A stretch of DNA of 36,402 bases, taken from Candidatus Wallbacteria bacterium GWC2_49_35. Lineage in GTDB: Bacteria; Muiribacteriota; UBA9980. The translations under genes and the position numbers were made by a program. The number at the start of each line of letters is the position of its first letter. The first letter of the stretch is position 1. Under the pieces are notes generated by a model that was not told where the DNA came from, made no database searches, and was given only the letters and a program-made list of their open reading frames with translations. This document shows positions 31,394-36,402 of this stretch, piece by piece. Location of the stretch: positions 1-36,402 of the forward strand of contig MGFH01000251.1 in NCBI GenBank assembly GCA_001791795.1, in the 5' to 3' direction.

Positions 31394-33625
31394 TTACTCG
31401 TCTTTGAGCAACCCGTATTTTTTCATGCGGCGCCATAACGCCATTCTGCTGATCTTTAAAAAAGCTGCGGTTTTGTTGCGATTATTATTGAAAAGTTCCA
31501 GCGATTTTAAAAGTTCGAGATATTCGTCATCAAACGCGGCAGAGCGAATGAGCGCCCTGTCCGGGCCGCCGTCGGCGATCTTGTAAGCGGAAGATGCTGA
31601 AGCTCCGGTTGGTGTAACGCCCGCGGTTATAGTTGGAGTTGCATTTTTTTTGTAAATTTCCAGATAATCTTCGGCAAGCTGTTCGATATCGATTATAATG
31701 TCGTTTGAAAACACGAACGCATGCTCGAATATATTGTAAAGTTCCCTTATATTGCCCGGAAAATTATACGAAAGAAGAAATTTTATAAAGTTGTCGGATA
31801 GCCGGTTGATATTCTTGCCGTATTTCTGGTTTAACTTTTTAATGAAATGCCTCGCTAAAAGCAGGATATCCTCTCTGCGTTCCTTCAGCGAAGGCACTTT
31901 GATATTAACTATTTTAAGCCTGTAATAAAGGTCTTCCCTGAATTTTTTCTGCCCGATGAGCTCGATCAGGTTTTTATTCGTCGCCGCAATTATCCTCACA
32001 TCGACCTTCTGCGGTTCATTCGAACCCAGAGGTTCGAACATCTTTTCCTCTATGACATGAAGAGTTTTTACCTGAAGATGAAGCGGCAGTTCGCCGATCT
32101 CGTCGAGCAGTATCGTACCCCCGGAGGCCATGGCGAATTTTCCTGGCTTGTCCTTTTTAGCGTCGGTGAAAGCGCCCTTGACGTAGCCGAAAAGTTCCGA
32201 TTCGATGAGGGCGTCCGGCAGCGCGCCGCAGTTAACGACGACGAACGGAGCGTTCCTGCGCTCCGAATTTTGATGAATGGTGCGCGCTATAAGGCTTTTT
32301 CCGGCGCCGGATGGCCCTTCGATGAGCACGTTGCAGCTGCTTTCGGATATCGAAGGAATGATCGCGAAAAGGTCGTTAATAAATTTGCTGTTACCGACGA
32401 GCGAGCTGCGCGCCTCGACGGAACTTGGAAAATTTTCTTTGGCCTCGGAATCATCTGAAAGTTCCACGGCGGATGCGTTATTGTTGAAAAACGCGAAAAT
32501 GCCCTTGACCCCCCCGAAATTATCGGTGAATTCACCGAGCGAGGCTTTTACGTAGATCTGTCTGCCGTTCTTGTGGTTTAACAGCAATGAGAACTGGCTT
32601 TTAACGCCTGCTCTCAAATTTTCGATGTTTTTATGAAAAAAAATGAGCTGGTCTTCATAAATATAGTCGACGATCGAATTAGCTTGAAGTTCTTCCGACG
32701 AATAGCCTATTATTTCGTTCATCTTCTTATTCACGAATACGGTCCTGAGATTGTTGTCGACCAGCCAGAAACCTTCGCTAAGGTTCTCGACTATTTCGCG
32801 GTATTTCTCCTCGCTTCTGACAAGCGCTTCCTCCGCCAGCTTCCGGTCGCTGACGTCGCGCCAGGCCGCGGCGAAACCGTCCTTGAGGTCAACGACCCTG
32901 AAGTCATAATAATGGAATGTTTCCGGCGAACGCCGTATAAGCATTTTAAAAGCATGTTTTATAAGAGGCATTTGGGCGTTCACCACGCGGCAGTATTCTT
33001 CGAAAAGTCCGTTTTCCCGGTATGAAGGCAGCGGTTCGCTGAGACTCCTTCCGATCATCTCCTCGCGGGAAATGCGGAAGTCCCTGCAGGCCGAATCATT
33101 CAAATATTGTATAATAAAATCCTTTATAACGCCGCCGGAATCCCTGACGGCGCTGAAGATGCCGAAACAGTCGAGCATGGTTTCGACCGAGGTCTTAAAG
33201 ATCTGTGTGCTTTCCTTGAGCCTGAGCTCGAGTCTTTTTCTGTTATAGGCCATCTCTACGGAAACGCAAAGCGACTCTTTGGTGAAAGGCTTGATTATAT
33301 ATCCGTAGGGCTCCGTCAACTTCGCGCGGCTGAAAACCTGCTGATGCGTATGCGATGTAAGAAAAATAACGACGGCCTCTATTTCGGGGTCGTTTTTTAT
33401 GAGCTCGGCGACCTCGACGCCCGCTTCGGCCTCATCGAGCGAAATATCCATAAGAACGATATCGGGCCTGAAAAGGTATATTTTTTCGAGAGCCTCGCGC
33501 TTGTTGGATGCGGAATCGATATCGCCGAAGCCGCCGGCCTTTAAAAAGGAAGCGATGGTTTTAGACTCGATTATGTTGTCTTCGACAATAAGGATTTTCA
33601 ATTCGAAATCATTTTCTTTTATCAT
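31394..33625 (-). CDS. Sigma-54-dependent activator, REC-PAS-PAS-AAA-Fis
   Basis: This 743-residue NtrC-type regulator has a receiver domain at 1-125 with Asp60 (IVLMDIS). Two PAS-like domains lie at about 145-270 and 275-390 (YREIVENLSEGFWLVDNNLRTVFVN). The sigma-54 AAA+ module at about 410-650 has Walker A GPSGAGKS (Lys443), LFGYVKGAFTDA (484-489 in place of GAFTGA), Walker B GGTILLDEIGEL and FREDLYYRLKI. A Fis-type helix-turn-helix lies at about 705-740 (NRNKTAAFLKISRMALWRRMKKYG). It activates sigma-54 promoters from upstream sites when phosphorylated. No histidine kinase partner adjoins it. A likely target is the small-RNA gene immediately downstream. Confidence 0.92.
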   Translation of the reverse strand: MIKENDFELKILIVEDNIIESKTIASFLKAGGFGDIDSASNKREALEKIYLFRPDIVLMDISLDEAEAGVEVAELIKNDPEIEAVVIFLTSHTHQQVFSRAKLTEPYGYIIKPFTKESLCVSVEMAYNRKRLELRLKESTQIFKTSVETMLDCFGIFSAVRDSGGVIKDFIIQYLNDSACRDFRISREEMIGRSLSEPLPSYRENGLFEEYCRVVNAQMPLIKHAFKMLIRRSPETFHYYDFRVVDLKDGFAAAWRDVSDRKLAEEALVRSEEKYREIVENLSEGFWLVDNNLRTVFVNKKMNEIIGYSSEELQANSIVDYIYEDQLIFFHKNIENLRAGVKSQFSLLLNHKNGRQIYVKASLGEFTDNFGGVKGIFAFFNNNASAVELSDDSEAKENFPSSVEARSSLVGNSKFINDLFAIIPSISESSCNVLIEGPSGAGKSLIARTIHQNSERRNAPFVVVNCGALPDALIESELFGYVKGAFTDAKKDKPGKFAMASGGTILLDEIGELPLHLQVKTLHVIEEKMFEPLGSNEPQKVDVRIIAATNKNLIELIGQKKFREDLYYRLKIVNIKVPSLKERREDILLLARHFIKKLNQKYGKNINRLSDNFIKFLLSYNFPGNIRELYNIFEHAFVFSNDIIIDIEQLAEDYLEIYKKNATPTITAGVTPTGASASSAYKIADGGPDRALIRSAAFDDEYLELLKSLELFNNNRNKTAAFLKISRMALWRRMKKYGLLKDE

Positions 33626-33687
33626 AAACGCCGCCCGATATTATTTTTTAATGACGATAAAAATTTTCAATTGCCGGAATCATGTTT

Positions 33688-34365
33688 TCAATTTTTATAT
33701 ATCAGTTTTTCCTTGCTTACGCCGGCGGAATAAATCATTTTTTCCTTATGTTCGCCCATTAAATAGCTTATCACCAGATGCGCTTTGATCGAGCTTCCGG
33801 CGATAAGCGCGGTATTGAGGCGGAAGCCTATTTTTTCGGGGCCTTCGGAAATCAGAGCGCACGATTCGATGTAGGGCTTTATGTCCCGGGACTTGCCGTT
33901 GTAGTCGACCGTCACGCTTTCGGCCGCCCCTATAGAGGCGATTCTGGATTTAAGCGAGTCCGCCGCCCCCGGAAATTTGTCGAATTCCGCCTCGATCTCG
34001 CAAGAATATTCGAAAGCCCTGATATTGGATATCGTCGTGTTGATGTCGCCGCCGGGATATTCGAGACGAAAGAATTTGATCCCCGGGGGAAACGATCTGT
34101 CGAGAGCCGAAAGCATAGCTCCGTCGGCCGCGATTTTGTTTTTCAGATAGATGTTGACAAATTCGCACTTCGACGAAACCCCGAGCGGCAGGGCCGGCGA
34201 AAAGGATAGTTTCGGTTTTCTGGTGAAGCCTTCGGTATAAAACACCGGAAGCGCCGCCCTCACGATGGAAATATAAAAAATATTTATCACGTCGCGGTGT
34301 GCCGTGTATTTGATCGTTCCGCTTTTTTCATACCATGCCTGCAATATGTATTCGTTATTTTGCAT
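33688..34365 (-). CDS. DUF2344 (TIGR03936) radical-SAM-linked protein
   Basis: The start chosen is ATG 34365, with SD AAGGCGG 5 bases upstream. Longer frames reach 34392 or 34632 but lack an SD or read through the radical SAM gene. The product of about 225 residues opens with AWYEKSGTIKYTAHRDVINIFYISIVRAALPVFYTEGF and KLSFSPALPLGVSS, the recognised DUF2344 pattern (a W/F-x-K-x-G-x-x-x-Y-x-S-H-x-D start). In many bacteria this protein is encoded beside, or fused to, the radical SAM protein that lies just upstream here. Its function is unknown, though RNA modification has been suspected. It follows the radical SAM stop by 20 bases. Confidence 0.85.
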   Translation of the reverse strand: MQNNEYILQAWYEKSGTIKYTAHRDVINIFYISIVRAALPVFYTEGFTRKPKLSFSPALPLGVSSKCEFVNIYLKNKIAADGAMLSALDRSFPPGIKFFRLEYPGGDINTTISNIRAFEYSCEIEAEFDKFPGAADSLKSRIASIGAAESVTVDYNGKSRDIKPYIESCALISEGPEKIGFRLNTALIAGSSIKAHLVISYLMGEHKEKMIYSAGVSKEKLIYKN

Positions 34366-34385
34366 ATATTCCGCCTTCGATTTAT

Positions 34386-36242
34386 TTAACATACTCCGCA
34401 GCGCTTGCATCTGTTCGGTTCGCAAGCCGGCGTCTTTTTCTCTTCTCGCGCCTTCGCGAACTCTTCGGCCAGATAGAGGCGGTTCACGCCGGCATCGACA
34501 ATCTCCCACGGCAGGCACTCTTCGAGGCCGATCTCGCGGGCGGCATAGGCGCCGATATCCAATCCGGCGCTCCGGAACGCCTCCTGCCATGCCGGAAAAT
34601 CGAGTTTTCCGTCCCAGGCGTCGAAGCGACATCCCGCCTTCAAGGCCGCAAGCAAAACTTTACCCAGAAGCCTCGAGCCGCGGGCGAAGGCCGATTCGAG
34701 AAGCGTCGTGTCAAAGCGGGTGAATTTCATGCACACCTCGCGGTGTTTTTTCAGTTCGTTCCTGATAAGCGACTGCTTTCTGAAAACCTCGTCGCGCCCG
34801 GCCTGGACCGCCCACTGAAAGGGCGTGTGCGGCTTGGGAACAAACGTCGAAAAAGTGACGTTGACCGAAAACCCGCGCGCCTTTTTTTCGCGCGCTATGG
34901 CCGTCACGCGGCTTATGGACCTGGCAATCGCGAGCAGATCTTCGTCCGTCTCAAAAGGAAGCCCTATCATAAAGTAAAGCTTTATAAGCCTGTAGCCCGA
35001 ATCGATCGCGGCTGAGGCCGTCGAATAGAGGTCCTGCTCCGTCACGTTCTTGTTTATGACGTCGCGCATCCTCTGCGAGCCAGCCTCGGGAGCGAATGTG
35101 AGCCCGGACTTGCGGTTCTTCGAAAGTTTCGATGCGAGCTCCACCGAGAAGGTCGAGATCCTCTGTGAAGGAAGCGATACCGAAAAAAGCGCATCTTTGA
35201 AACCTTCTTCGGTGTCGCTCAGCCCGAGAGTATAATCTATTAATTCGCCGAGCCCCGGATGGTCCGTCGCTGAAAGCGAGGACAGCGTGAACTCGGTGTA
35301 GCCAGTATTTAAAAATATGCTCCTGATAAGTCCCTTTATGTTTTCGACGCTCCGCTCGCGGTAGGGCCTGTAAATGAATCCGGCCTGACAGAAGCGGCAG
35401 GCGTTTTTGCAGCCGCGGGCAATTTCGACGACCCCGCGGTTGAATACAGTCTCGAAATTCGGGACCATCTGCCTCACCGGATGCCGGGCCTCGTCAAGGT
35501 TTGCAATCAGCCTGATCTTCACCCGGTCGGGGACGTCCTCTTTAAGTTTTTTAAAGCCGGTCTGAACGCCGGAAGCGTCGAATTCTGCCTGGTAATAAGA
35601 AGGCACGTACGAGCCTCTTATCCTCGAAAGGGCTTCTATCCTCGCAGCGCGATCGTCGCCTCTTTTTTTCGACTCGATGAGGACCTCGCATATCTCGCGC
35701 AGCGTGTCCTCGCCGTCGCCGACGAAGAAAACGTCTATAAAATCGGCCATGGGCTCGGGGTTCACGCATGCCGACCCCCCCGCTATTATTACGGGGTCGC
35801 ATTCCGCACGCTTCGACGATTCGAGAGGGATTCCGGCCAGATCGAGAAAATGAAGCACGTTGGAATAATTAAGTTCGTATTCGAGCGTAAAGCCTATGAC
35901 GTCGAATTTTTTTGCCGCTATCATATAATTAAGCGAGCTCAGCGGATAGCCGATCTTTTTCATCAGCGCGGCGCAGTCGTCCTCGGGGATGAAAGCCCTG
36001 TCGCACAGAACGCCTTCGATCGATTCGGCGATCTCGAAGAGGATTTTGACGGCGAAATTCGACATGCCTATTTCGTATGTGTCCGGAAAAGAAAGCATGA
36101 ATTTAAGCCGCCCGTCGATCGCGTCGGCGCTCAGTTCCTCTTTTTTCAGGCCGTATTCGCAACCTATGTACTGCTGCGGTTTCGACACGTTCTGCAGAAT
36201 GTATTCGAACGTATTAATTATTATCCCTCCAGTATTCTTCAA
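34386..36242 (-). CDS. B12-binding-type radical SAM protein (TIGR03960 family)
   Basis: This protein of up to 618 residues has an N-terminal cobalamin-binding-like domain (FPDTYEIGMSNFAVKILFEI, GGSACVNPEPM, FFVGDGE). It is followed by the radical SAM core with CKNACRFC (C-x3-C-x2-C) for the [4Fe-4S] cluster, then a C-terminal tail CEPNRCKRCGVC that may bind a second cluster. It matches the family usually paired with DUF2344. The reaction is unknown. The coordinates use TTG 36242, the first conventional start, but no SD precedes it. A strong SD GGAGGG (36230-36225) lies 6 bases before ATT 36218, which fits the family's N-terminus better; see findings. Confidence 0.9.
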   Translation of the reverse strand: MKNTGGIIINTFEYILQNVSKPQQYIGCEYGLKKEELSADAIDGRLKFMLSFPDTYEIGMSNFAVKILFEIAESIEGVLCDRAFIPEDDCAALMKKIGYPLSSLNYMIAAKKFDVIGFTLEYELNYSNVLHFLDLAGIPLESSKRAECDPVIIAGGSACVNPEPMADFIDVFFVGDGEDTLREICEVLIESKKRGDDRAARIEALSRIRGSYVPSYYQAEFDASGVQTGFKKLKEDVPDRVKIRLIANLDEARHPVRQMVPNFETVFNRGVVEIARGCKNACRFCQAGFIYRPYRERSVENIKGLIRSIFLNTGYTEFTLSSLSATDHPGLGELIDYTLGLSDTEEGFKDALFSVSLPSQRISTFSVELASKLSKNRKSGLTFAPEAGSQRMRDVINKNVTEQDLYSTASAAIDSGYRLIKLYFMIGLPFETDEDLLAIARSISRVTAIAREKKARGFSVNVTFSTFVPKPHTPFQWAVQAGRDEVFRKQSLIRNELKKHREVCMKFTRFDTTLLESAFARGSRLLGKVLLAALKAGCRFDAWDGKLDFPAWQEAFRSAGLDIGAYAAREIGLEECLPWEIVDAGVNRLYLAEEFAKAREEKKTPACEPNRCKRCGVC

Positions 36243-36402
36243 AGGTGTAATATGTGTTGTAAAGCGGGAGCGCGTTCAGGACGTCGCCCAGATACCTGGC
36301 GTTGATGAGCTTCGAGTCCGCTATTACCAGCAGGCCCTTTCCGTTCTTCTCGCCGATGCGGCCTATGGTCTGCTTTATTTTTAAAAGGGTTTTGGGCAGC
36401 AT
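36214..36402 (-). CDS. DinG/XPD-like helicase, C-terminal end (partial)
   Basis: The last 62 residues of a protein that continues beyond the right edge of the window. The segment LLKIKQTIGRIGEKNGKGLLVIADSKLINARYLGDVLNALP matches the end of DinG-type helicases: motif VI Q-x-x-GR-x-x-R, followed by V-x-x-x-D-x-R and the final LP. The motif VI Arg after GRI appears as Gly-Glu, so it is slightly degenerate. The stop TAA (36216-36214) overlaps the putative ATT start of the radical SAM gene. Confidence 0.65.
   Translation of the reverse strand: MLPKTLLKIKQTIGRIGEKNGKGLLVIADSKLINARYLGDVLNALPLYNTYYTFEEYWRDNN

Noticed and set aside
34393-34632. Upstream 80-codon extension of the DUF2344 frame
   Set aside because: It lies within the radical SAM gene in another frame, is rich in Arg as shadows are here, and the family's N-terminus begins after ATG 34365, which has a good SD.

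Overview
The window reads as a piece of a chromosome from a diderm (Gram-negative-type) bacterium of uncertain phylum. Two large proteins carry lipoboxes, several others have Sec signal peptides, and there are prepilin-like genes, a sigma-54 activator and classic sigma-70 promoters (TTGACA/TATAAT with 17-base spacers). Intergenic DNA is AT-rich, while coding DNA prefers C or G at third positions. TTG and GTG starts with good Shine-Dalgarno (SD) sites are common. Many genes match no family I recognise, which suits a poorly sampled, perhaps uncultivated lineage. I cannot place it further from sequence alone.

Layout. 1-187: the C-terminus of the ferrous iron transporter FeoB. 204-5630 (minus): two surface lipoproteins, a 12-motif kelch protein and a clostripain-type (C11) protease. 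5771-9273 (plus): a small membrane protein, then three pseudopilin/PilX-like genes behind a strong promoter. 9399-11911 (minus): a hybrid histidine kinase and a slipin, behind a long leader with a GC-rich palindrome. 12293-14977 (minus): a secreted metallo-beta-lactamase-fold protein, a pilin-like protein and a secreted FG-GAP propeller. 15259-18445 (plus): a PocR-GAF-GAF-HD-GYP c-di-GMP phosphodiesterase and a secreted Cys-phosphatase, closed by a terminator. 18662-27114 (plus): a tightly coupled seven-gene operon of pyrimidine-nucleoside phosphorylase, five genes around an AAA+ ATPase that I could not assign to any described system, and a PAP2 phosphatase. 27096-36402 (minus): an archaeal-type predicted methyltransferase, an NHL propeller, an FmdB zinc ribbon, RNase G, a sigma-54 activator, a DUF2344 protein, a radical SAM protein and the end of a DinG-like helicase.

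Two signals deserve most attention. First, the 387-base gap between the sigma-54 activator and rng holds what looks like a complete sigma-54-dependent small-RNA gene. It has a cluster of GTAAC/GTTAC half-sites, a near-consensus -24/-12 promoter, a transcript of about 98 nt with three GCACUU motifs, and a strong intrinsic terminator. rng then has its own sigma-70 promoter. The arrangement resembles cbrB-crcZ and luxO-qrr. Second, the AAA+ operon (19983-26470) looks like a membrane-linked remodelling system: an ATPase, two large soluble partners, a small multi-span protein and a single-span exported protein.

No tRNA, rRNA, CRISPR array, transposase or integrase was seen.
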